Below are positions 11,301-22,550 of a stretch of DNA of 64,000 nucleotides, one piece after another. The translations under genes and the position numbers were made by a program. Position 1 is the first letter of the stretch; every line of letters starts with the position of its first letter. This DNA comes from Otis tarda (Eukaryota; Chordata; Aves; Otidiformes; Otididae): positions 3,100,001-3,164,000 of the forward strand of contig CM048557.1 of assembly GCA_026413225.1 (NCBI GenBank). The letters are read 5' to 3'. A model generated the notes under the pieces. It had not been told where the DNA came from, made no database searches, and saw only the letters and a program-made list of their open reading frames with translations.

Positions 11301-13843
11301 ACAGCCAAAACTGCATGCAGTCATCTGTGGTATTCATATAACTTGTGAAAATCCCTATGTAGCAAGCATGCACTGGCTAGGGAACTGGCCTGTTCAGATC
11401 AAAGTTCTGGAAAGTAAACTGTTCTTACTTGCATTAAGCATGAGTTTAAGTTTCTTTTTTTCTTCTGCTTCTTCAAATAGCTGCTGTTTCACCAGGTCTT
11501 CATGTACTTCTATACATGTATTAGAATCTGTGACAGATCCAAAATAGTCAATGTCCCTTTGTGCTCGTTCAATTCTTGTTAGCAAATTCTCTACTTCACT
11601 TTTAACCTCAGCCTTATAATTGTTCAGTCCTGCCAGGCGTGACAGTACCATCTTTGAAAAGTCTCGGAATTCTTCCACGTAATCCAGTATGTCTTGGTTG
11701 CATTTTTCCAGCCTCTTCTTGAGTTGGAACACAAGAAGAAAATACATGGATATACGTGTATATTCTGCATATATTACAACCTCATTTATGATTACTTTAA
11801 AAAACTACTATTATTTCCTTTCTAGTCCCCCTGCCACCCATCTACTTCAAACCAATGGTCTGTTGCTGTATATCTATGTAAAAAGGATGTAGTAGACTGG
11901 CTTTAGCATCATGGTTCTGGACAAAAATACACATTTTTTTTTTCCCTAGTGAGGTTACTGACAACCAAATACTTTGTTTTGCTGCCTAAAGAGAGAAAAG
12001 TGCTCTGGTGGAGACAGAGAGAGATACTTAAGGGCACATGATCTCTCATTACTTGCTTTCCAGAAACTTTTCAGAACTTCTGTAGGACCACCAGTGAAGC
12101 AGTCTCAAAAACTTTTCTGCAGGAAATCTACAAACATGAACATTTCACATAAATACACCTCTTCTGACCAAGACAGTATCTAGTGTGGCTATTTTGCATC
12201 CATTTGAAATGGAAAATGGAAATACTGACGTGTTTGAGAAGGTTGGGGTTTTATTTTGTCAAAGTGTTGGCTGTGTTTAAAAAAATTACAGATGTTTCTT
12301 TGTACCTAGATTCAAATTATCAAAACTTTTAAAGGTGAGGAAAGTGATTTCTCAGTTGTAATGCAGCCACTTCTGTAAAGATCATAGAAGCCGAACAGCC
12401 GCTTTAGGAAGATGAGGAAATAGAGCCAATATTTAAGCCCAAACACACAATTGTAGTAGATCTAATTGCCATATTAGATGTTCTGATTTGGTGTGTTATG
12501 CACAGATTTCAAGTGTTTTGTTTTAAGGTGGTGGTTGACTAGGGGATGGCTGAGTTTGCTGAATGACTAGTGCAGTATGCATGTGTTCCGTGTAAACTTG
12601 GAGTTGGTTGTTTTTTTGTTTGTTTTGCAAGATATGGTTTCTGTGTGTACTCTCCCCTCCTTCATTTATCCGTGACCATAAGTCCCCAGGAAGTTGTTTA
12701 ATTACTTTCTACGAAAACTTTCTTTTAAATACTTTCAAGCATTCTCTACAATATCTGCCTCTCCCTTTTTCCTGTTGTCTGTTTGGTGCCCCTTTGCACC
12801 AAATGCCACATCTGGAATTGCATAATTTTTAATGTGTTCCCAGTGAATGGAAATTGCCATGTGAAGTTATTCCTATAGTGGTTAATAAAATTTACATCTC
12901 AGTCTACAAAATGGGAACAGAATACCAGGCTAAATCCTTCAGTTCTTTCTGTGTTCTCAAATTAAGACCAGTGAGAGCTTTGTACAAAGAGGGAATGCGA
13001 GATCAGGCAAATTAAAGCTTCTCTAAGTCTGCCAGTGCATGTCAGGAACCAAGGACGTGCTAATGATTTAAGATAAATAATTACAGCATGCCAATACTGA
13101 AAAGGTATTTTTCAGTACTGGTAGTTTTTTTTTTACAGCAGAAAAAGAAGCAGGTACTGCGACTTTTATATAGTTAATTGAAAACAAATACCTATTTCAG
13201 TCTCCCAGCTGTAAGGGGATTATTTCAGCTCTTGATTAAAGTGCAGATACACTGCTAGTTTACACAAATGTGTCTTAAGCTACTCTTCTAGGTAGTTTCA
13301 TTTATACACAGAAAAAAAAAACCCTCAGAAATTTCTGTCTCCTTGTTAATACTTGTCAGCACTTCTATTGGTGACGATATGGGTGTATTTTTCCCTAGGA
13401 TGGACTGACAGTACTATAAATATTTGCATATTAAGCTCAGTTCACTGAAGTTTTAAAAAATACAAGTGATAACAGAATTAAAATACAACATGCTGAAATT
13501 ATATCCTGCAATAAATAATACTGTGGTAATTAGGAATTGTTATATTAAAGGTTTAGCTACAATTTTACTTATTTATTTGAAAAAGCTGGAAAATTATCTT
13601 CCTGATATAGATTAGCATACAGACTGTTCTGTGATCACAGATGTAGAATGGCATTCATACATTTTCAAACTTCTTTGCAGTTAGGCAGTATTACAGAATG
13701 ATACAGATAGCACGTACCTCTAAAGATAGGAAACGCCGGTCAATGTAGTTCATCAGTGCTGCATCTTGCATCATATATTGCCCTGCTCCCAAAATGCTTG
13801 CGAGGAATGGAACTAATAAAAATTGGAGTGGCAAGACTACCAT
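7528..13843 (-). CDS. OLFML1: Olfactomedin-like protein 1, three coding exons
   Basis: Coding exons join as 13843-13718, 11717-11429 and 8306-7528, giving 1194 nt and 397 residues; human OLFML1 is about 402. The start ATG has A at -3 and G at +4 and opens a hydrophobic signal peptide (about residues 1-21). Residues about 40-135 are charged and helical, consistent with the family's coiled coil. The olfactomedin domain fills about 140-395. Its framework cysteines appear as C140 and C322 (context FMACNTLYVVY), the pair that forms the disulfide in myocilin. Sequons lie at N137, N178 and N198. The order of blocks (ERAQRDIDY, GIKSLKIVKK, HGSWMKD, DLAIDEHGLWAIH, IHYNPKEKQLFAW) is that of OLFML1 rather than other olfactomedins. 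The product is expected to be a secreted glycoprotein; its molecular role is poorly known. Residues at two of the calcium-ligand positions known in myocilin look replaced (see findings). Identity is very secure; untranslated exons are not resolved. Confidence 0.95.
8307..11428 (-). other. OLFML1: OLFML1 intron 2
   Basis: This 3.1-kb intron is AT-rich. It contains long T-runs on the plus strand at about 8818-8834 and 11235-11285. No transposable element or embedded gene was recognised. Confidence 0.85.
11235..11285 (+). repeat. OLFML1: Poly-T tract in OLFML1 intron 2
   Basis: A T-run of about 45 nt, broken only by a few G residues, lies about 145 nt inside the intron from the exon 2 donor. 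In the transcribed direction it is a poly-A tract. Confidence 0.85.
11429..11717 (-). CDS. OLFML1: OLFML1 coding exon 2 (coiled-coil region)
   Basis: The exon is 289 nt, residues 43-138 plus one base. The acceptor follows a pyrimidine-rich stretch and ends CTCAAG, immediately before AAG AGG CTG; using the AAG 3 nt further in would remove one lysine. The donor is GTAAGA at 11428-11423, giving a phase 1 intron that splits Ser139. The product is rich in K, E, L and R with spaced hydrophobics, as expected for a coiled coil, and has cysteines at 48 and 110 that could form interchain bonds. Confidence 0.93.
11718..13717 (-). other. OLFML1: OLFML1 intron 1
   Basis: This 2.0-kb intron is AT-rich. 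I see no recognisable repeat or coding segment. Confidence 0.85.
13718..13843 (-). CDS. OLFML1: OLFML1 coding exon 1 (signal peptide)
   Basis: This exon has 42 codons, from the ATG (13843-13841) to a GAG followed by a GTACGT donor at 13717-13712, so the intron is phase 0. It encodes the secretion signal, with a run of L, V, F, I and A ending in GAGQ, then the family's short start of the mature protein (MNYIDRRF). A (GT)8 tract lies 40-56 nt upstream of the start on the plus strand. No TATA box or 5' untranslated exon could be fixed. Confidence 0.92.
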
Positions 13844-16330
13844 TGTTTCGCAAAATTTTGAAGCAAAAAAGAGGTGAATTAATTGTGTGTGTGTGTGTGG
13901 AGGGCAATCCTAAACACTATTGCCAGTCCAAAATTAAATGAAATTTAATTCTGTCTGCATCTATCTGATGCTGCGATGTGAAAAAGTAATACTAAAAATG
14001 ACTAAAAAGTTAAAAATACTGTGGCTGCAAGTATTAAAAAGACTTAAAATGGCTGTTGCAGTTTATCATTAAAAAAATAAAGTTGTGAAAGAGGAATTGA
14101 ATGTGTTTATTTCTCGAAGCCAGATGACTGCTTTCCAGTTTGAATCCTATGATGAATCCCAGATGTTCAATACTGAGTCACATAAAGCCTGTAGGCCAAA
14201 TTTTATTAAATACAAATAAAAATAATTTATTTTTCCTCCTTTCTCCTCCCATCTGCTTTCCCGTGTGACCGACACAGTGCAGTGTATGCTTGGTGTAAGT
14301 CAGCGTAGATTCAAAGTCAGGGAAGTACTGGTCAGTCTTTCACAGGAAGATCCTATGCATAATGTCTGTAGCTATTTCAACAACAACAGCTGTTACAATC
14401 TAAAGCAATTGTTTTCACTTCCAGTATTCAAACTATTCACAGTAGGACTGAAACCCATAGAAAAAATTGTTTAAAAATAAAAATCTTTTTCCTTCCCCTC
14501 TTCTCTTGCCAGTACTTTTCTAGCTAAAATCAATATCCTTAACACAGTTCTGTGTCAATTTAATGGAATTCTTGATAGGTCTCTTCTTTCAGAATATTAA
14601 TTCTGCTTAGGATGACTTAAAAATTAATTATCATTAACTTACATGATTCTGTTGCATTTGAGTCAATTTTTATTTATTCTTTTTCATCATTTCCATGACT
14701 GAATGTCTTGTCTGGAAATATATGTGGCTATGCTAACATTGTGTTTACTAGGAAACCACATGTTAGGATGTTAGAAAGCTCCCTTTGTATCTGAAGCCAA
14801 ACTTGATGACTCTATTTCTCTTTCTCAGAATTCTCCACCTCTTCACTCCCCCCCCTCCTTTTCTTTCTCTACAGTTTTTTTCCCTCACATTTACACAGCT
14901 TTCCTTTTCTTTCTGACTGCCTTGTGTGTAAGCATATGACTTGTGACAGAATTAATGAACATGTGTCACACCAGGCAGATTTTTACCTCCATTTGCTTAA
15001 TTGTGGCAAGTTACAGTTATGCGTGCTTTACAGGCAATTTCACAGAGGTGCACAAATATGTGGGTTTTTTTTTTCTTTTAATATTGCTTTATCCTAGGAG
15101 GTGTAAACAATTTGCCAGTTCCAATTCACAGGCAAAGTCAGTGATGCACAGAGTTCTTGTACTTGGTTCTCCACTCCAGTGTCATTTCACTTTACTCCAG
15201 ACCTCTTGCCTGGGAGGATGCAAAGCTAGCGCTCTTGGGTCCTTGAAGGATTAGGCACTCAGAATGGGCACCCTAGGAAGTGTATAATCTTCCTTGACTA
15301 TGTCATATGGAACACCTTGACAAAGTGCACTGTGTTCTTTTCCACATAATAATCAGCTTCAACACTAGGGAATAACACAGAAAAATGATCTCTTTTCTAA
15401 CATCCTAGGTAAACCTGGAATCCTTCAGAGTTGTTCTCTGAGTTTAGTATGTATACCACAATAATTTAAGGCAATGATCAGGAGGTGAAGACTGTGGGAT
15501 TCAATAGGTTAGTGTCTTCATTTAGTGCAGGGAGAAATCGTACCTCTGTACAGAACAAAATCTGTCATGATTTACCTGCAGCTTGGAACAGGCTTGACTC
15601 AAGTTATATAAGCAAGTCCTATTTTAAGGTAATATGAAGTAACATCTTAACTTTATGACTTTTAATATTCTTTGCCATTGCACTCTGTAGTCTGGGTTTC
15701 CCTTTTAAAATAAGGCAGTAGCCTCTTTGAGGAATTTTATTGGATTATGTCAGAGTATCAGTCACAGCAAAACTCCTTACTAGAAGTTTTTTCTTAGAAA
15801 GGGTGTTATAGGTTGTATCTGCGTTTTTTATTATCACAGACAATTGTTCAGACTTCAATCAATGAATTGTTTATTAGTTTCAGAGCAACTTTATTTCTAT
15901 TTGAATCCAGACTATCTAAGTAAATAAAATACTCTAAGCAAAATATTACAAACTTACTATCAAGAAAGAATACTTAAAAGTCAGGATATAGATATATAAT
16001 TTGTTTTCTTCATCTTAAAACAGGGACAAATTATCTACAAAGCAAAATATATTTAAGTGCTCACCATCCTGTATAAGCTTAAGCATGCTATATAAGAAAC
16101 TGGATTTTGTAGTGTCACTCCGTCATGTCTCAGAATTACCAGCAGCTTAAAGACTAGCAGCTTCCAATGATTTCTTTTAACGAGACATTCCCATGCTTAT
16201 TAAACCATAATCTCATGGTAAATGGCAATGATGTCCCTGTCAGATGCAGTATTCTGGGAGGGCATGCTATAGCATCTGGTTAAGAAGTGAGCTTTGGTTG
16301 TTGGTTTTTTTTTTTCTCCTTTAGTTGTTG
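13844..16330. other. Intergenic upstream of OLFML1
   Basis: Presumably holds the OLFML1 promoter and 5' UTR, but no TATA box, CpG island or untranslated exon can be fixed by eye. Pyrimidine-rich stretches occur near 14820-14910. No transposable element was recognised. Confidence 0.6.
13884..13899 (+). repeat. (GT)8 microsatellite
   Basis: Eight GT units lie 40-56 nt upstream of the OLFML1 start codon, read as (CA)8 in the gene's direction. Confidence 0.85.
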
Positions 16331-18082
16331 TAGAATCATGGAATCATATAATGGTTTGGAATGGGAGGGACCTGTAAAGGCCATCTAGTCCAACCTCCCT
16401 GCAAGAAGCAGGGACATCTCCAACCAGATCAGGTTGCTCAGAGCCCCGTCCAGCCTGGCCTTGAATGTTTCCAAGGATCTACCACCTCTCTGGGCAACCT
16501 GTTCCAGTGTTCCACTAGCCTCATGGTAAAAAATGTCTTGCTTATATCAAATCTGAATCTACCTCCCTCTATTTTAAAGCCATTACCCCTTGTCCTGCCA
16601 GGTCCTGCTAAAGAGTTTCTCCCCATCTTTCCTATAAGCCCCTTTTAGGTACTGGAAGACCACTAGAAGGTCTCCCCAGAGCTTTCTCTTCTCCAGGCTG
16701 AACAACCCCAATGCTCTCAGCCCGTCCTCATAGGAGAGGTGCTCCAGCCCTCTGATCATCTTTGTGGCCCTCCTCTGGACTTGCTCCAACAGGTCCACAT
16801 CCTTCTTATGTTGGGGGCTCCAGAGCTGGACGCAATACTCCAGGTGGGGTCTCACAAGAGCAGAGTAGCGGGGCAGAATCACCTCCCTTGACCTGCTGGC
16901 TGCGCTCCTTTTGATGCAGCCCAGGATGTTGTTGGCTTTCTGAGATGTAAGTGCACATTATTGGCTCATGTTGAGCTTCTCATCCACCAGCACTCCCAAG
17001 TCCTTCTCGTCAGGGCTGCTCTTGATTCATTCTCCACCCAGCCTGTATTTGTGCTCTGGATTGCCCCAACCCACGTGCATGACCTTGCACTTAGCCATGT
17101 TGAACTTCATGGGGTTTGTATGTGCCCACCTCTCCAGCCTGTCAAGGTCCCTCTGGATGGCATCCCTTCCCTCCAGTGTGTCAACTGCATCACACAACTT
17201 GGTGTTGTTGGCAAACTTGCTGAGGGTGCACTCTATCCCACTGGCCCTGTTGCTGACAAAGATGTGAAATAGGGCCAGGCCCAATACTGACCCCGGAGGA
17301 ACACCACTTGTCACTGGTCTCCACTTGAACATTGAGCCATTGACCACCCCTCTCTGCGTGCAGCCATCCAGCCAATTCCTTATCCACTGAGTGGTCCATC
17401 CATCAAACCCATGTCTCTCCAGTTTAGAGACAAGGATGTCGTGCAGGACAGTGTCAAATGCTTTGCACAAATCCAGGTAGATGACATGAACTGGTTGTCC
17501 TGTGTCCGCCAATGCTGTAACCCCATTAGAGAGGGCCACCAAATTTGGGAGGCACATTTTGCCCTTGGTGAAGCCATGTTGGCTGTCACCAACCACCTCC
17601 TTGCTCTCCATGTGCCTCAGCATGGTTTCCAGGAGGATCTACTCCATGACCTTGCCAGGCACAGAGGTGAAGCTGACTGGCCTGTAGTTCCCTGTGTCTC
17701 CTTTGTTTCCCTTTTTAAAAATGGGGGCTATGTTACCCCTTTTCCTGTCAGTAAGAACTTCACCACACTGCCACGACTTCTCAAATATGATGCACAACTT
17801 GGCAACTTCCTCTACCAGTTGTCTCAGGATCCATGGATGCATCTCATCAGGTCCCATGGACTTGTGCATCTTCAGGTTCCTGAGATGTTCCTGAACCTGC
17901 TCTTCTGCTATAGTGGCCAGTTCTTCACTCTCCCAGTCCCTGTTTTTGCCTTCTGCAATTTGGGTAATGTGGCTAGAGCCCTCATTGGTGAAGACTGAGA
18001 CAAAAAAGTCATTAAGTACCTCAGCCTTCCCCATGTCCTGGGTAACCAGGTCACCATGTCACCCATTTCCTTTCAGAGAGGG
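16331..18082 (-). mobile_element. CR1 LINE, about 1.75 kb, decayed ORF2
   Basis: The longest CR1 copy here, on the minus strand. Reading from 18082 it carries the end of the region before the reverse transcriptase ([20 protein letters not shown]), then [14 protein letters not shown], the palm block [28 protein letters not shown], a damaged catalytic site FANNTKL (both Asp changed to Asn), and the C-terminal region down to its 3' octamers at 16331-16350. Two long frames (18034-17639 and 17623-17027) cover the reverse transcriptase, with a break at about 17630. It is 5'-truncated and inactive. Confidence 0.93.
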
Positions 18083-18930
18083 CTGAAATAATGAGATTTT
18101 GTTTGTGAATGCAATTTTGTTTAGGTTACAGTTGCCTAACTTGGTAGGTTTTTGTGCTGATGAACCATAATTATGTTTTATATTAATAGTATCTAGTGTA
18201 TCGTTGTCTTCTGGTGTATTTTCTAATTTTGTTCAGACTTGGGTCTATAGAATTAAGTTTCTTGTTAGTACTGGGCGTTACTTGATGAGGTTGTCTAGTG
18301 CTGAGATCTGTGAGGTTAAAAAAGATTTTTGTCGTAGTAGGAAATCAACACTTAATCCAACTCTGCCTTATTTTTTTTTAAACAACTTTCGGTTTTATAT
18401 CTTAGAGAATTGTTCACATTGCTGTTAAAAAGTTAACTGTATGAAATAAAATTGAAGTCCTTTTGTGGTGTTCAGCTATAAGAGCAGTGTCGGAAGTGTT
18501 ACCAGTAACGGATGTAGTACACTGTGATAAAAAGGAGACTGCTGAATTTGGGGATTCAGACAGACGCCTCCACTAGGCGGCTCTCAAGTCCTTAAAACTG
18601 AAAGACAAACTCTACCATTTACAAACTCCCTGAATGAGATAAAACATACAGAAGGGAACGTAGTTCAGATGGTCCAAAATGACAGAGACACACGACCGGA
18701 AAGCTATTAGTAAGCCAGGTGGTAGTAGGCTTTAGCAACCTGCTGCTGTAGTAACAAGCTCACAAGTGCTAGGGGTCTGTGCCTACCAAAATGGTGAAAG
18801 CCAGTGCTTCCTGGAATCTGCAGGAGCTTGGATAATCATCTCATGAGGACTGATTTTTAAAATGAAGTCACAAAGACAAAATGAATCTCCATTTTATTTG
18901 TACTATTTTAACTAGCTAGAGCTAGTTAAA
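18083..18930. other. Intergenic, nothing recognised
   Basis: AT-rich sequence without a recognisable repeat or reading frame of note. Confidence 0.6.
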
Positions 18931-19262
18931 TCATAGAATCATAGAATGGTTTGGGTTGGAAGGGACCTTCAAAGGTCATCTAGCCCAAACCCCCTGCAAG
19001 GAGCAGGGACATCTCCAACCAGATCAGGTTGCTCAGAGCCCCGTCCAGCCTGGCCTTGAATGTTTCCAGGGATGGGGCATCCACCACCTCTCTGGACAAC
19101 CTGTTTCAGTGTTTCACCACCCTCATGGTAAAATTTTTTTTCCTTATGTCTAATCTGAATCTATCCTCTCTCAGTTTAAAACCATTACCCCTTGTCCTGT
19201 TGCAACAGGCCCTACTAAAAAGTCTGTCCCCATCTTTCTTGTAAGCCCCCTTTAAGTATTGA
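18931..19262 (-). mobile_element. CR1 LINE 3' end
   Basis: A 5'-truncated CR1 of 0.33 kb on the minus strand. It starts on the plus strand with TCATAGAATCATAGAATGG and covers the 3' UTR and last ORF2 codons, ending at a TTTAAGTATT junction. Confidence 0.93.
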
Positions 19263-22013
19263 AGTAATCCACAGAACTTCATCTAAACACAGATCATTAA
19301 ATAGTCTGAGGTAAAAAGCAACTATGTGCAATTATTTTATATGGTCTGTTTGTTTGTTGTAAAACTCAGACTTACATGTTCTGTTGATCGAAGACAATCT
19401 CCTGTACCTTGAAGATTATATTTGTATAACCCTGAAACTAGACAACCTTTGACTTGTACAATTCAAAATATACTAGTGTTAAATTTTTTTTGTGCTTTTG
19501 GCTTGTTTTAGAGTGCGAAATCCACTCATTAATATTCTCACTAAAATTTGTTTTGTTTCAGTATTACTGTTCATTAAACCTATTCACAGGAGTACAGTAG
19601 TCAAAATGACATTATTGTACTTTCAGAGTGTTTACAGGAAATGATTATAACAATTGTCAGCTCAGTTCAGTTGGCAATGCCAGTTGTGGTTTTTTTGGTT
19701 ATATTTGTTCCTGAAACAGATATTTTGGGTGTGATGCATGACTTCCGTTTGTTAAATATCATATTAAAGCTTACCAGGGTGAAAATCTGAAACAATGGTT
19801 TTTAAACTTTAAATGCCTATGATGATGTGTTTTACCTTTTTTTTTTTTTTTGTTTGGGTCGTAGACACTGACATTATAATATTTCATCATATTTCAGTGT
19901 TGTTTTGTTTCTTGTTGCACTGAAGAGGGATTCATAACCTGTGTACATACATGTTGTAAAGAAGACAGAAGGGATCTGAATATACCTGGGAAAGCTGTTA
20001 AAACTTATTAAGTAACTTCCCCTTTGAGGTGACTAAATGTCACTAACTGGTGGAAAAAATATGTGTGTTGATGAGGAATAGTGCTTACTTTTGTAGTTCA
20101 TTGGCAGATATTCAGAGTGTTTATAAGAGGGTGATGTGCTTTGAGACTACAGCAGTGAATTCAGGACTCTTCAGTTATATTGTTTAAAAGTAAAACTCTG
20201 ACTCTACATTAAATTTCCAAGTGATCACTGATGACATGTTCAGAGATTATGGTGATAGCTATGGTACCAGAAGCTTGAGCTGAATAGAATGGAGTTGTGC
20301 TAGCAAGTGTCTAATTAAATCTACCCAAAACCTAAAAGATAGGGAAATGTCTATGAACTGGGGGAACTAGGACAGAAAAGGCCCCGAAGCGGCCATGCAG
20401 AAGTTGAAGAAGATGGTTGAGATTTGTTATGCTTTTTTTTTTCACATTACCAGTAAAAATGAGTCCTGTAAAAGAGGAGAGGCCAAGCCCAAACTCACGA
20501 GTCATGCTTAAAAATAAGGAGTATTGTTTTATTTTTTTTTTTTGTAAAAGATCAGAATATGATTAAAGAAGAAAATACCTGTGATTATCTTTCTTGCTAT
20601 TTTTATCTGCTTGCTATCAGCTGAATCCTGGCCTCAGGGTAAGATTAATGAGGCCTGCTGTGTTCTAAGATTTCTACATGGGAGTCTTGAGATTTTTACT
20701 TCTGGAAAAGTTGTTTAAATTTTTACATTATTCAAGCATACTTCTCTGGATTAATTCAAAATTAAGAATTGCATTCAGGAATTGAATGCAAAGAGACATA
20801 CTCTGACTTTAAATGGAGATCCACAGGTATAGACTTCTGTCTCTTTCTAATCTGATATGAGACATAAATTTAATCCCTTTAATCTTTTTTATTTCTAATT
20901 TTTATTTCTGCCAACCTATTTTTGATCTCAAAATTTTCCCTGATGCATGCCAGAGAATCTAAGTAAAATAAACTGTTAGTAATTATGGTGCAGAGCAGTG
21001 AGATCTCAGCTAATAAGTACAGAATAAGTATATAAACAGAGAGCATGTTTTTCTCATGCACATTAATCTGAACATTAGTTCAGAGAAATCTCCTGACAGA
21101 CAAGCTCCAGGTCAGAACAGGGCGCATCAGGAGGACCTGCAAAGCAGTCAGCTTTCGAAACTACAGCTTTCAAAACTGATGTTTTTCAAAGCCCCATCAT
21201 GTCAAGACCCTTTCATATTTTCATTTAATATAGGCTTCATATTATGCTGCACTCAATCTCTGAAAATGTATAAAAAAAAGACATTCACAAAAGTCTGCAG
21301 ATTAGAAATAGTACCTTCCAAACCAACAGAGAGTGAACTCTAAGCATGACACATATGCAAGAAGTGGATTTTGTGGCCTTTATTCTCTCTGTGAGGTGAG
21401 AGCTATCACATTTGAAAGTCTGTGTATCACATGAGGTGGTCCTAGTGCCAGTTCATTATGAGTAATAAAGCATATGCACTATGCTGATCAAAAAGGACAT
21501 AAACATGTTAAGCTGTCGTGAATAATAAATAATTATTTCTTTAATTCTTCTTTAGAAGACAGCCTGTTGTTTAGCAGTGCTATCAGGGTTATACTAAATC
21601 CATTCCTCAAGCTTTGTTGTGTCACCATAGTTAATTATCTGCAGCCAGGAAAAAGGTCACATAGATCTGTGCACAGCATATCACATTCTGCAATGTTGTA
21701 TCAAGTGGATTTGATCTGTTCCCTTTCACCTGTCAGGGCTCAGTGCACACTGAATTTGTGTGCTTTGAAATGCGAGTTTCTGCTGAAAACGATTCAGTCT
21801 TGTCATAAAAATACGCACTATATAGAGTCTTTTCTTAGAAAAAAAAGCGGAACACTTGTCTTAAGAGGAAAGCTGAAAAAGAACTGAATCCATTCAGTAA
21901 TACATAATATATTGTAAAATTTTCCATCTCTCTAGCACTCTGTTGGCCAGACAATCGGAAACTGTTTCTATTAACTGATTAAAATAGAAATTCAGTGCCA
22001 CCATCATGGCCTT
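19263..22013. other. Intergenic, nothing recognised
   Basis: AT-rich, with T-runs at about 19838-19851 and 20527-20543. No gene, repeat family or RNA was recognised. Confidence 0.55.
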
Positions 22014-22550
22014 TTACTGTGTTGTAGGAAATAAAAAAAAAAAAGCTGTTCCGCCCTGCAAGCTATCCAGCCTGGCTCTGTTTGTTTCTCTGAGTAGATA
22101 GGGCATGACTAACTCGTCCATATGTTCAAACATAAAATTCCTGCTGTGGTTCTCTGCAACAGAGGACAAGCAGCATCTGTACATAAGGGATATCTTTTCT
22201 GCACTTGAGTTAGTGTAGTCCTCCAGTGGGACATATTTATTCCTCACACTTGGGAGCTAGCACACTACTGCATCTTTTAGGCCTGCTGGTATAATAGCAA
22301 GATATTCCCTTTTCTGCACATGATATGTGAGTATCTCATCCAAATGCTCTACCACGAACTCAATGACTACCCTGTGCACGTCTGCCTCTGGCAGAAAGAC
22401 TGTACAGTCTCTTATAGAATTGTAATTGTATTGGGCCCGTGAACACAGTTGGGTTAATTTTGAGAATAGTCCTGGGGTAAGCAATCACTGCAGTCATTCT
22501 CACATGCTGTGCTGCCATGGCAGAGTTAGGCAGAGAATTTGTATATCTTC
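22014..22550 (-). pseudogene. Unidentified broken frame, possible relic
   Basis: Two consecutive in-phase frames on the minus strand (22484-22257 and 22247-22014) are separated by one stop. They look protein-like and contain two similar helical motifs, EFVVEHLDEILTYHV and NFMFEHMDELVMPYL, about 70 residues apart. A neighbouring frame upstream begins MAAQHVRMTAVIAYPRTIL and could be the true N-terminal part after a frameshift near 22450. I do not recognise the protein. It may be a decayed retrocopy or retroelement ORF, or a chance frame. Confidence 0.25.

Noticed and set aside
11040..11324. Lysine-rich frame on the minus strand within OLFML1 intron 2
   Set aside because: It arises from the poly-T tract; the real exon 2 ends upstream at 11429 with a good donor.
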